A DNA stretch of 10,366 nt from Bacteroidota bacterium (GCA_030824295.1 JAVBYA010000189.1:1-10366); one strand, 5' to 3'; counted from the first letter of the stretch, positions 1 to 7,530 are shown. Notes: generated from the sequence alone by a model not told the origin. A program made the numbers and translations.

Positions 1-1179
1 CTTCGTGGTCCGCTCGGCCAGCTTGCGCACTTCATCGGCGACGACCGCGAACCCGCGTCCCTGATCGCCGGCCCGTGCCGCTTCGATGGCGGCGTTGAGT
101 GCCAGCAGATTCGTCTGGTCCGCGATCTCATCGATCACTCCGATGATCTCTCCGATCTTGTCGCTGGATGCTCCCAGGACGCGCACCTGCTCGGCGGATT
201 GAGTAACAACATCGGCGATGCGTTTCATGCCGGCGATGGTGTCATTGACGACGCGTCCGCCCTGCTGCGCTTCCACGCCCGCTTTCTTGGCCGATGCCGC
301 CGCTGTTTCGATGTTACGGCTGCCATCCTCCAACGTTCTGGACATCTGTTCCACCGCAGCGGCGATCTCCGCCGTCTGGGTGCTTTGCTCCTGCGAGCCG
401 GCCGCCATCTCTTCTGTGGAGGAACTGATCTCTGCGGTTGCCGAAGCCACTTTCGTCGCCGTCGTGCCGACGCTGACGAGTGTTTCCCGGATCGAACCGA
501 GGAACCGGTCGAATGCCCGCTGCAGATCGCCGACCTCGTCCTTCTCCACCGCATTGAATCTGCTGTTCAGATCGGCGTTGGAGATGATGCGGACCACGGA
601 GAGGATCGGTGCAATGATGGTGCGGTTCACGATGATGCGCATCGTCCCGACGACCATCAGCAACAGTACGGCGGCGATCCCGCCCGACCACCAGAGACTC
701 TGGCGGGCGCTGGAGGTCAGTTCCGTTCTCGACATCGCCATCATCACATAGCCGATCGGAGCTCCTTCGGTTCCGCGGGCATGCACCGGCCGCCGGTAGA
801 TCTCCACTTCATCTCCGAGCGCAGTGGTGGTATGGTACGAGTCCTTCCCTTTCAACTCGGAGAGCGGACCGATCCCGCTCAGGTCTGCAGGCGTCCCTTG
901 TTCGAACAGGACCGTCCCGTTCTGGTCCAGGAATGCCGCGTACCGGAATTGCTCCATCCCGTCGAACATCTCCATGGTCTTCTGCAGCTGCGACGGATCC
1001 CCCATCAACAGGCCGATGCGGCCGTTGGTCGCAAGATTCGACAGCAGGGAGAACCCATGGTTGTCGAATTCCCGTTCGACCTCACTGCCGTACCGCCAGA
1101 CGAACAACGTACTGATGGAGACGGTGAGCACCAGACATAATGCCGCAACGGGCAGCAATACTTTCACTTGGATCTTCAC
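1..1179 (-). CDS. Methyl-accepting chemotaxis protein with CHASE8-like sensor, 3' end outside window
   Basis: This is a transmembrane chemoreceptor; the visible 393 residues run from the start to just past the signalling tip, and the C-terminal arm lies beyond the left edge. It begins at a GTG, chosen because AGGGAGG sits 4 nt upstream and the protein then opens with a basic residue pair and a membrane helix (residues 8-28). Residues 30-160 form a periplasmic domain with 'LATNGRIGLLMGDPSQL', a 'FLDQNGTVLF' strand and 'PIGYVMMAM' near its end, the pattern of CHASE8 domains as in YfiN-type cyclases. A second helix (163-185), a HAMP region (about 186-236) and the MA domain follow. The N-terminal methylation motif SSSTEEMAAG and the tip 'LNAAIEAARAGDQGRG' are intact. 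It lies 16 bp after a YfiR-like gene, which suggests a receptor controlled by that periplasmic partner. MCP identity is certain; the CHASE8 call is by eye. Confidence 0.93.
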   Translation of the reverse strand, partial: MKIQVKVLLPVAALCLVLTVSISTLFVWRYGSEVEREFDNHGFSLLSNLATNGRIGLLMGDPSQLQKTMEMFDGMEQFRYAAFLDQNGTVLFEQGTPADLSGIGPLSELKGKDSYHTTTALGDEVEIYRRPVHARGTEGAPIGYVMMAMSRTELTSSARQSLWWSGGIAAVLLLMVVGTMRIIVNRTIIAPILSVVRIISNADLNSRFNAVEKDEVGDLQRAFDRFLGSIRETLVSVGTTATKVASATAEISSSTEEMAAGSQEQSTQTAEIAAAVEQMSRTLEDGSRNIETAAASAKKAGVEAQQGGRVVNDTIAGMKRIADVVTQSAEQVRVLGASSDKIGEIIGVIDEIADQTNLLALNAAIEAARAGDQGRGFAVVADEVRKLAERTTK

Positions 1180-1182
1180 GTT

Positions 1183-1189
1183 TCCTCCC
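1183..1189 (-). promoter_or_regulatory. Ribosome binding site deciding a GTG start
   Basis: GGGAGGA on the minus strand lies just upstream of the GTG at 1179-1177, inside the 16-bp gap after the preceding stop codon. No in-frame ATG comes near the membrane helix, so this site fixes the start of the CHASE8-like receptor. It also shows that the gene can be translated by ribosomes that have just finished the upstream YfiR-like gene. Confidence 0.75.
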
Positions 1190-1195
1190 TTGTCC

Positions 1196-1744
1196 TTAAC
1201 GTGCAACGAATGAGATCGACGGATTCTGCTGCACCGGAATCGTTGCGCCGACGAGTGCGGCGATGCGTTGATTGACGGTGACGATCAATTTGCCATCCTC
1301 TTTGATGACCGCGAAGAACGCTCCGTTCGCAATGAACTTCACATCCGGAACGCAGACGCCGATGCGATCGAGCAGAGAGTTCTCCTTCAGATACTCATAT
1401 CCGATGCCGAGCAGGATGCGGTCCTCGATGTTCGGGATGATGATCAGCTGCACTTTTTTCTCCTCGATCATCTTCTTGTACAGCACAGGAATGTCCCGCA
1501 CATCGTTCGGCACCGCGACGAAGACATTCACCCCCTGCTGCAGGGAGCTTCGAATCAACTGCTGTTTCTTCTCCTCATTGAGCGAATTGGTCAGGACCCC
1601 TACGGTCACCAGATCGGGCTTCAGCATCTTGAGCAGCGCGATCTGCTGTCCGAACGGGACGCTGCTCTGCCCCCAGAGCGGAAGTGATGCCAAAAACATG
1701 ATGACCGCCGACAGGATCGGACGGTACGCTGTGTGTTCCTTCAT
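1196..1744 (-). CDS. Exported periplasmic protein, YfiR/DUF4154-like
   Basis: A 182-aa exported protein. The start is the ATG at 1744, preceded by GGAGG at 4 nt; an in-frame start further upstream (1798) has no such site and would bury the signal peptide. Residues 1-25 form a signal peptide (hydrophobic 'ILSAVIMFLASLPLWG'), leaving about 157 mature residues. The rest alternates strands and helices: 'LVTVGVLTNS' (46-54), 'VNVFVAVPND' (72-81), 'VQLIIIPN' (98-105), 'RIGVCVPD' (127-134), then 'NGAFFAVIKEDGKLIVTVN' (140-158). The length, this order, and the G-to-N spacing in the last motif fit YfiR/DUF4154 periplasmic regulators. A single lobe of an ABC_sub_bind-type binding protein is the main alternative. 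Only one cysteine (C131) is present, so the disulphides of Pseudomonas YfiR are absent. It sits between two receptor genes and directly before a CHASE8-like one, its likely partner. Being a real exported protein is near certain; the family call is moderate. Confidence 0.85.
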   Translation of the reverse strand: MKEHTAYRPILSAVIMFLASLPLWGQSSVPFGQQIALLKMLKPDLVTVGVLTNSLNEEKKQQLIRSSLQQGVNVFVAVPNDVRDIPVLYKKMIEEKKVQLIIIPNIEDRILLGIGYEYLKENSLLDRIGVCVPDVKFIANGAFFAVIKEDGKLIVTVNQRIAALVGATIPVQQNPSISFVAR

Positions 1745-1822
1745 ATTACCTCCATGTGTGATAGTTGATTCATCCGTGTGTACTCTGTTCTCATCCACCG
1801 CATCGCCGTCCGTGCGGACCGT

Positions 1823-3964
1823 TCAACGATGTTCCACGATCATCCCGTTCTCGGCCACTGCTTTCCGTGAACGCACCGGTGCGTGCGGCGGGCTTGCCGG
1901 CGCCGCAATGCCTGCCGCATTCTCACCGGTCCCAAGATTGAACTGTGACAATGTCTGCTGCAGCTGTTCGGTCATGCGGTTCAGGTCCTCGGCCGCTCTG
2001 GCGATCTGCTGTGTACTGTTCGCACTTTCATGTGCCACCGCGCTGATGCCGTCGACATTCTTTGTGATCATCTCGGATACGGTGCTCTGCCGCTCATCCG
2101 CTTCCGCGATCTGGGAGACCATGTCCGTCACCCGCTGGCTCACATCGACGATCTCTTTCAACGCTGCGCCTGCTTTGTCCGCCTGTTCGATGCCGTCGTG
2201 CACTTTGCGGGTCCCCTCATGCATCACACCTACGGCGCGCTTGGTCTCGGTCTGGATCCGCCCGATCATGGAACCGATCTCCTGTGTTGCTTTGGAGGTC
2301 CGCTCCGCCAATTTCCGCACTTCGTCCGCCACAACGGCGAACCCTCTTCCCTGATCGCCGGCACGTGCCGCTTCGATGGCGGCGTTGAGCGCCAGCAGGT
2401 TCGTCTGGTCCGCGATCTCGTTGATGACCAGCACGATCTCACCGATCTCATCACTGGATTTCCCAAGCGTCTGCACGGTCTCAGCGGATTGTTCCACGAC
2501 ATCGGCGATCGTCCGCATCCCGTTCACGGTCCTTTCCACGACACGCCCCCCTTCATACGCCGCTTCCTTAGCCTGCCGAGCGATGGCAGCGGCTGCGGCC
2601 GCATTCTTCGCGTTGCTGCTGATGGTCGCGGTCATATCGGTAACGGCCGAGGTCACTTCATTGGCCTGAGAACTCTGCTCCTCGCTGCCGGCCGCAAGCT
2701 GCTCCGCACTGCTGCTGATCTCTACCGTTGCGCCGGCGACCCTTTCGGATGCATGCATCACCTCGGATAGCGTATCGTGGATGTTCGATACGAATGCATC
2801 GAACGACCGCTGCAGTGCACCGATCTCATCCTTCCGCTCGGAACGGAATCGCATCCGGAGTTCTGCATGGTCCATCTTCTGCACCACTTCCGAAAGGTCC
2901 TTCTTGTACCATCCGCCGACCACCAGTCCGAATCCGACCGCGATGAGGGACACGAGGAATGCGCCCGCCATGATATTCCAGCGCATCCCGGCCACCTGGG
3001 TCTGAATATCGTCGGCATACACTCCGCTGCCGACGATCCATCCCCAGGGACGGTACAATCGGACGTAGGAGATCTTGAGTGCAGGTTTATCCTGTCCAGG
3101 TTTCGGCCATTCGTACAGCACCGAACCTTCTCCCTGTTCACGGCAGATGTTCGCCATGTCCACGAAGAGTTTCCGGCCGTGCGGGTCCTTATAGTCGCTC
3201 AGGTCCGCACCGTTCATCTCCTTCTTCATCGGGTGGAAGATCATCCGGGGCTGGAGATCGTTCAGCCACATGTAGTCGTTCTCATTGTACCGCATCCGGT
3301 TGATGCGGTCGATGTACCGTTTCTTTGCTTCTGCCTCGGTGAATTCTCCGGTTCGGATCCTGTCATCATATTCCTTCATCAAATTGTACGCGATATCCAC
3401 CACCTGCCGCGTTGCCGCACTCCGTTCGTTGAACTTATCCTGCGCGTATGTCGGGATGAGATATCCCAGGATGAACAGAACGAGCGGCACGACCGAAGCC
3501 ACGGACACGACCGCGATCTTCGTCCGCACCGTGAGGTCATCGAACCATTTCCGCAGGCGGCGGCGGAGTACAACGCCGATTCCGAGCAGCAGGAGTGTGC
3601 CGGCGCCGATCCATACCGCCGGATGAACGGCATCGGCATCCTGCAGTGCAACGTTCGCCGGACGGACCTCCTCACGGGTCGTCACCGCGGCAACAGTTGC
3701 TGCAGCAGGAATGACAACGGCCGTTGCTGTCCGTTCCGGTTGTTTCTGTTCCCGGACCGGTGCCGGAGCAGGGACTCGGCGCACCACCGGTGCAACTGCC
3801 GGAGCCGGGGACTGCGGTTTCACCGCTTCTTTCGCTGCTTCCTCCGCTGCCAGTTGTTCCAGCTGTTCCTTTACCGACAACGGTTTGGACGGGCTTTGCG
3901 CCTGACCATGCAGTACGAGCATGGTCAGCAATGCTGCGACAACATATGGCAACTTCCTGTTCAC
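1823..3964 (-). CDS. Methyl-accepting chemotaxis protein with sCache_2 sensor, signal peptide and Pro/Ala-rich periplasmic extension
   Basis: A 713-aa chemoreceptor of unusual build. The start is the GTG at 3964, with GGAGAG 6 nt upstream; a TTG 14 codons earlier would place hydrophilic residues before the signal peptide. Order: signal peptide 1-23 ('VVAALLTMLVLHGQAQ'); a charged then Pro/Ala-rich stretch 24-115; membrane helix 116-133 followed by the basic run RRRLRK; membrane helix 149-170; periplasmic sensor about 173-320; membrane helix 331-352; HAMP about 353-405; MA domain to about 690. The sensor shows sCache_2 hallmarks: NDYMWLND (229-236), FHPMK, 'GRKLFVDM', SVLYEWPKPG and 'WGWIVGSGVY' (307-316); this family often binds small organic acids. 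The methylation motif SSSAEQLAAG and tip 'NEIADQTNLLALNAAIEAAR' are intact, and it ends with the shared SRKAV tail. Three membrane spans after a cleaved signal peptide keep the MA domain cytoplasmic. Family certain; topology inferred. Confidence 0.95.
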   Translation of the reverse strand: MNRKLPYVVAALLTMLVLHGQAQSPSKPLSVKEQLEQLAAEEAAKEAVKPQSPAPAVAPVVRRVPAPAPVREQKQPERTATAVVIPAAATVAAVTTREEVRPANVALQDADAVHPAVWIGAGTLLLLGIGVVLRRRLRKWFDDLTVRTKIAVVSVASVVPLVLFILGYLIPTYAQDKFNERSAATRQVVDIAYNLMKEYDDRIRTGEFTEAEAKKRYIDRINRMRYNENDYMWLNDLQPRMIFHPMKKEMNGADLSDYKDPHGRKLFVDMANICREQGEGSVLYEWPKPGQDKPALKISYVRLYRPWGWIVGSGVYADDIQTQVAGMRWNIMAGAFLVSLIAVGFGLVVGGWYKKDLSEVVQKMDHAELRMRFRSERKDEIGALQRSFDAFVSNIHDTLSEVMHASERVAGATVEISSSAEQLAAGSEEQSSQANEVTSAVTDMTATISSNAKNAAAAAAIARQAKEAAYEGGRVVERTVNGMRTIADVVEQSAETVQTLGKSSDEIGEIVLVINEIADQTNLLALNAAIEAARAGDQGRGFAVVADEVRKLAERTSKATQEIGSMIGRIQTETKRAVGVMHEGTRKVHDGIEQADKAGAALKEIVDVSQRVTDMVSQIAEADERQSTVSEMITKNVDGISAVAHESANSTQQIARAAEDLNRMTEQLQQTLSQFNLGTGENAAGIAAPASPPHAPVRSRKAVAENGMIVEHR

Positions 3965-3970
3965 AACGTT

Positions 3971-3976
3971 CTCTCC
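3971..3976 (-). promoter_or_regulatory. Ribosome binding site deciding a GTG start
   Basis: GGAGAG on the minus strand, 6 nt before the GTG at 3964-3962. It favours this GTG over the in-frame TTG at 4006, and the resulting N-terminus (NRKLPYVVAALL) is a well-formed signal peptide. The 148-bp gap upstream (3965-4112) could hold a promoter, but I see no convincing -35/-10 pair. Confidence 0.7.
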
Positions 3977-4112
3977 GTTTTTGTATGTATCACAGCAGAT
4001 GTCCAACCATTGGCGTTTTCATATGCCGCACCATTGAACATCAGGTTGAGTAACTGAAACTATCGAGCGGTTGTATGACGATGCTTACGCTTCCGCTTCC
4101 CGCGTACCGTGT

Positions 4113-5729
4113 TCAGAAACTCACAACGGTCATCAGATACGTCCAATACGAGACCGCCGGACCTTTCACTGCGCGCATGGCAGGTTCGGGGACGAACGCG
4201 GATACTCCGCCGTTCACAGTGATGCTGGCGTTGTACCGATGGGTCACGGTCACATCCGCCTCATACCCAAGCGACCGGTCCTTCACGATGGCACCGGACG
4301 CGGTCTTGATGGTCGGCTCCGCATCGAAGCGATAGAGATACGCATCTCCGGTCATCGACACTTTCTCGGCAATGTCCGCCGAGGCATGCAGAGACAAGGC
4401 CTGCACACCGTACTGCGGGAGGGTCTTCGGGAAGAAATCCATATACCCGAAGAACGAATGCGCGGATGAGAACAACGTATTGTATGCGGTGTACGTACCG
4501 CTCATCTGGTCCGCATCGCCGGACATGCGCTGGAACTTCACGCCGAGCCGGAGTTTCGACTCCGCATCGAGCAGCATGCCGCCGCCGACGCAGAAGAGGT
4601 CAGCATTGATGTCCGCGACCGCAGAGCTGTCCGTGACAGCAAGTGAACCGCGCTGAAGGATCAGTTCCACCTCGTAATCGAACGGAGCGGACTTCCCGTT
4701 CACCGTCGTACCGAGTGACGTGCGGTCCAGCCGGGACTTCCCTTTGTCCGGTCCTTTGGTGAGCGGCGTGGTATTATTGTCCATGAACAGGAAGAGATCT
4801 GCCGTCAGCGGCACATCGAATCGATAGAACGCATAGGCTCCGCCGAGATGCTCGCCGCTGGTGGTGGTCTGGGCTCCGACCAGTTCGGCCATGAAGAGGT
4901 CGAGACTGAAGCTCCCTTGTTTCCACTGCACGGAACCGGCATCGAACGTATTGCCGACGTTGTTCCATCCCGCACTGGCAATGAGACGCTGTTTTCCGTA
5001 TGCCATCTCCTGGCGGCCGATGCGGACACTCACCGGCATATCATAGAGGTTCTGCACGGAGAAGTATGCCTGGTGGAATTCGATGTTCTTGGACATGCCG
5101 TCCTGCACGCCGCGGTTCAATGCGGGATTGCCTGCGCCGAAGAGCCGGGAATCCTGCACCTGCACGAACAGTTTCACATCCGTCAACGGTACGATCTGCA
5201 GATTCAGGCGGGTGCGGAGGAGGTTGTAGCCCAGTGTGCGCGCTTCCGGCGCGAAGGTCCTGCCGTCGAGTTCGCCGCGGTGCCGCACCTGGCCGGAGAA
5301 AGAATAGATGGACGGGACAGGAGCCGGGCGGTCCTGCTGTTTCTTTCCTTCGTTGATGACATTCTTCAGTTCTCCCAGCAGCTGGTCGAGCTGACCTGTC
5401 AGCTGCGACATCCCGCCGTTTGCTTCACGGGAGGCGAATCGGGATTCCAGCGCTTCCAGGCGTTCCACAATGGAGAGTTCGCTGCCGGCCGCCGGTGCGG
5501 CCTGTTCGGTGCCGTCTGCAGCACCCCGGAGGATGACGCTCTTGAGCGAATTCAGATCGGTGCGCAGTGCCGCGATCTCGGATTTCCGCATCTGCTCCTC
5601 CTGCGCAATCATCCCTTTCATCGTCTCTTCCATTCCGCCGACGATCTCGATCACCTTGGAGAAATTCTGGGATTGGAGCGGTCCGCTGCAGAGAGCGGAA
5701 AGTATCAGTAAACAGTGAAGGTGTTTCAT
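4113..5729 (-). CDS. Outer-membrane beta-barrel protein resembling the alginate-export (AlgE/PF13372) family, with N-terminal coiled coil
   Basis: A 538-aa exported outer-membrane protein, probably a pore for sugars, organic acids or another small solute. Residues 1-20 are a signal peptide (ILSALCSGPLQS). Residues 22-66 and 83-130 are heptad-like helices ('MEETMKGMIAQEEQMRKSEI', 'SIVERLEALESRF'), a likely periplasmic coiled coil such as trimeric porins use. Residues 140-538 are alternating beta strands that end in phenylalanine, the usual barrel signal. Alginate-export-like marks are 'RTRLNLQIVPLTDVKLFVQ', QDSRLFGAG (192-200), IGRQEMAYGKQRLI (237-250), GWNNVGNTFDAG (254-265) and 'SSAHSFFGYMDFFP' (421-434). 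The start ATG overlaps the stop of the upstream MCP (ATGA), and AAGGAG lies 7 nt before it inside that gene, so the two are probably translationally coupled. The substrate cannot be read from the sequence; alginate itself is not implied. Confidence 0.88.
   Translation of the reverse strand: MKHLHCLLILSALCSGPLQSQNFSKVIEIVGGMEETMKGMIAQEEQMRKSEIAALRTDLNSLKSVILRGAADGTEQAAPAAGSELSIVERLEALESRFASREANGGMSQLTGQLDQLLGELKNVINEGKKQQDRPAPVPSIYSFSGQVRHRGELDGRTFAPEARTLGYNLLRTRLNLQIVPLTDVKLFVQVQDSRLFGAGNPALNRGVQDGMSKNIEFHQAYFSVQNLYDMPVSVRIGRQEMAYGKQRLIASAGWNNVGNTFDAGSVQWKQGSFSLDLFMAELVGAQTTTSGEHLGGAYAFYRFDVPLTADLFLFMDNNTTPLTKGPDKGKSRLDRTSLGTTVNGKSAPFDYEVELILQRGSLAVTDSSAVADINADLFCVGGGMLLDAESKLRLGVKFQRMSGDADQMSGTYTAYNTLFSSAHSFFGYMDFFPKTLPQYGVQALSLHASADIAEKVSMTGDAYLYRFDAEPTIKTASGAIVKDRSLGYEADVTVTHRYNASITVNGGVSAFVPEPAMRAVKGPAVSYWTYLMTVVSF
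5726..5729 (-). other. ATGA stop/start overlap coupling MCP and outer-membrane barrel
   Basis: The minus-strand tetranucleotide ATGA contains the start codon of the barrel gene (5729-5727) and the TGA stop of the upstream receptor (5728-5726). Together with a strong AAGGAG at 5742-5737 inside the receptor gene, this is a classic arrangement for reinitiation, giving linked amounts of the two proteins. Confidence 0.85.
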
Positions 5730-7522
5730 TGGTCTTCTCCTTCTGTGATCATCATTGATGGGGAACGTGTACCGGTCGATGACTTCGGGATTGAAGCATT
5801 CCTGTGTTCCTTCTTCCCCGAGCCGTTCGATACCGATGCACCGGCTCCGAGGGAGAATTTCCCGAGGAGCTGCTGCAGTTCCTCGCTTTCGTTGTTCAGA
5901 TCGATGGTGATGCCGGCGATCTCGACCGCATCGGATTCCACCTGCCGCGTGACCTCGTTGATCATCTTCACCTTTTCCGAGACCCTCCGTCCGGCTTCGG
6001 TCTGCGATCCGCTCGACCCGACGATGGATTGAACGGCATCGGCCACGGAATGCGCTTTCTCCACGATGCCCGAGAGCACGGTGCCGGCATTCTCTGCCCT
6101 CACGATCCCTTCGCCCACTTCCCGCGTCCCTTCATCCATCGAAGAGACCGCATTCCCGGTATCGTTCTGTATCTGCCGGATCATTCCGGCGATCTCCTTG
6201 GTCGCCCGGGATGTGCGCTCGGCCAATTTCCGCACTTCATCCGCCACCACGGCGAACCCGCGCCCCTGATCACCGGCCCGCGCCGCTTCGATGGCGGCGT
6301 TCAGTGCCAGAAGATTGGTCTGGTCCGCGATCTCGTCGATGACGCCGATGATCTCACCGATGCGGTCGCTGGAAGCGCCGAGTGCTTTGATCTGCGATGC
6401 GCTGTTGTTCACAACAACGGCGATGCGCTGCATCCCTTCGATGGTACTGTTCACCACAGTGCCGCCATGACGGGCAGATTCCTCCGCATCGGCAGCGGCA
6501 CGAACAGCCGATTCAGCCTGCTGCGACATCGCTTCCATCGAACCTGCCATCCGGTCCATGGAATCGGAGACCTCTGCCGTCTGCGACGATTGCGCAGCGG
6601 CGCCATGGGACAACTGGTCGGTCGCGGCAGTGATCCGCCGGCCGGCATGCACAACGTTCACGGAGGTTGCAGAGACCCGTTCCAGTGTGGACCGGATGTC
6701 GGCGACAAAGGAATCGAATGCCTGCTCCAACTCGCCGATCTCATCCGTGCGGCCGCTTTGCAGGGTTGAATGGATGTCGGCATGATGGAGCGCCGACGCA
6801 ACCTGTCCGATCGGTGTGACCACATTGCGCAGGAAGTACACACATGCAACGCCGATCATCGCCAGCAGCATCAGAACGGACCCGGAGAGGACGTACCACA
6901 TCCGTTCGGTCTCACCGGCAAGCACCAGCAGATCCGCTTCCATCTTTGCCCGCTGCGCGTCCCGCATCTCCAGGATGATCTTCTTTGCATCGCGCCATCG
7001 TTTGGTCTCCTGTGTATTGATGAACGCGACCGCCCCGTTCCGATCGTTGTTCTTCGCCATTTCCTGAGCTTTCATCTGCAGCCGCTCATCCTCATTCATC
7101 AGTGATGTGAGTGAGCTAAGCTGCTCACGCTGCTGCGTGTTCCCGGGCACGAAGGTCTCCGTCAGTTCACCGGCCACTTTCAACGCTGTGGTCACTTCTC
7201 CCCACGCCGCCTGATGGTTCGCCGCGGCTTTCGTGTCCGACGGATTCAGGATGATGTTCCGCGTTGCCTGTCCCATCTGCAGTCCGGACGCATAGAGCGC
7301 GGAGCATTGTTCCAGCATCTGCTCGTCGTACTTCACGCGCAGCTGCAGTCCTTCCAGCACGCTGTACGTTTGCCGGACCATCAGGGCAACAACGGCGATG
7401 ATCAGCAGTCCGGAAGCAGCAGCTCCGAGGATGATGCGGCGGCGCAGCATCCGGGAACCGGCTGCTGTTGCAGTCTTCGAGCGTGCTGCCGTACGCTCTG
7501 TTCCATTGACGGTATTCGACAT
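5726..7522 (-). CDS. Methyl-accepting chemotaxis protein, four-helix-bundle-type sensor, degenerate methylation sites
   Basis: A 598-aa chemoreceptor. I take the ATG at 7522, with AGGA 8 nt upstream; an ATG three codons earlier (7531) has no well-spaced site. Residues 1-29 are a basic cytoplasmic lead, 30-49 a membrane helix, 50-205 an all-helical periplasmic domain ('ALYASGLQMGQATRNIILNP' near 75-94) of the 4HB_MCP kind, 209-231 a second helix, 232-282 HAMP, then the MA domain. The signalling tip 'LNAAIEAARAGDQGRG' is fully conserved, so CheA/CheW control should work. The places where methylated Glu/Gln pairs occur in its neighbours read differently: ITAATDQLSHGA instead of SSSTEELAAG, and GSSGSQTEAG instead of AASEQQSSAS. 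It also lacks the SRKAV tail, ending in a Ser/Thr-rich segment. It overlaps the barrel gene by 4 bp. It may adapt poorly or rely on neighbouring receptors. Confidence 0.93.
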   Translation of the reverse strand: MSNTVNGTERTAARSKTATAAGSRMLRRRIILGAAASGLLIIAVVALMVRQTYSVLEGLQLRVKYDEQMLEQCSALYASGLQMGQATRNIILNPSDTKAAANHQAAWGEVTTALKVAGELTETFVPGNTQQREQLSSLTSLMNEDERLQMKAQEMAKNNDRNGAVAFINTQETKRWRDAKKIILEMRDAQRAKMEADLLVLAGETERMWYVLSGSVLMLLAMIGVACVYFLRNVVTPIGQVASALHHADIHSTLQSGRTDEIGELEQAFDSFVADIRSTLERVSATSVNVVHAGRRITAATDQLSHGAAAQSSQTAEVSDSMDRMAGSMEAMSQQAESAVRAAADAEESARHGGTVVNSTIEGMQRIAVVVNNSASQIKALGASSDRIGEIIGVIDEIADQTNLLALNAAIEAARAGDQGRGFAVVADEVRKLAERTSRATKEIAGMIRQIQNDTGNAVSSMDEGTREVGEGIVRAENAGTVLSGIVEKAHSVADAVQSIVGSSGSQTEAGRRVSEKVKMINEVTRQVESDAVEIAGITIDLNNESEELQQLLGKFSLGAGASVSNGSGKKEHRNASIPKSSTGTRSPSMMITEGEDQ

Positions 7523-7530
7523 GTTCTGCA

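Noticed and set aside
1196..1744. The small exported protein as the binding component of an ABC transporter
   Set aside because: It has only about 157 mature residues, half the usual length, and no permease or ATPase gene is nearby; kept only as a distant-fold alternative to YfiR-like.
1745..1822. Possible terminator hairpin after the sCache MCP gene (gtccgtgcggac)
   Set aside because: The stem is only 4-5 bp with a very short loop and no T-run follows; the downstream genes are likely read through.
1272..2354. Plus-strand open frame of 360 codons
   Set aside because: It spans the gap between two well-supported minus-strand genes and overlaps both; its product is Ser/Thr/Cys-rich low-information sequence, typical of the antisense of GC-rich helical genes.
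2777..4057. A long open frame on the plus strand (426 codons) opposite the sCache MCP gene
   Set aside because: It is a frame shadow: the product is His/Arg/Asp-rich with no domain pattern, and the minus strand carries a full MCP with signal peptide, membrane helices and conserved tip across the same bases.
4060..4088. A sigma-28-like (flagellar/chemotaxis) promoter on the minus strand upstream of the sCache MCP: TAAGCATC, 12-base spacer, CTCGATAG
   Set aside because: Only about half the consensus bases match and the spacer is one base long; chance matches this good are common in 148 bp.
4113..5729. The barrel as a true alginate exporter (AlgE)
   Set aside because: No alginate synthesis or secretion genes are in the window, and the family is broad; resemblance supports an outer-membrane channel but not that substrate.
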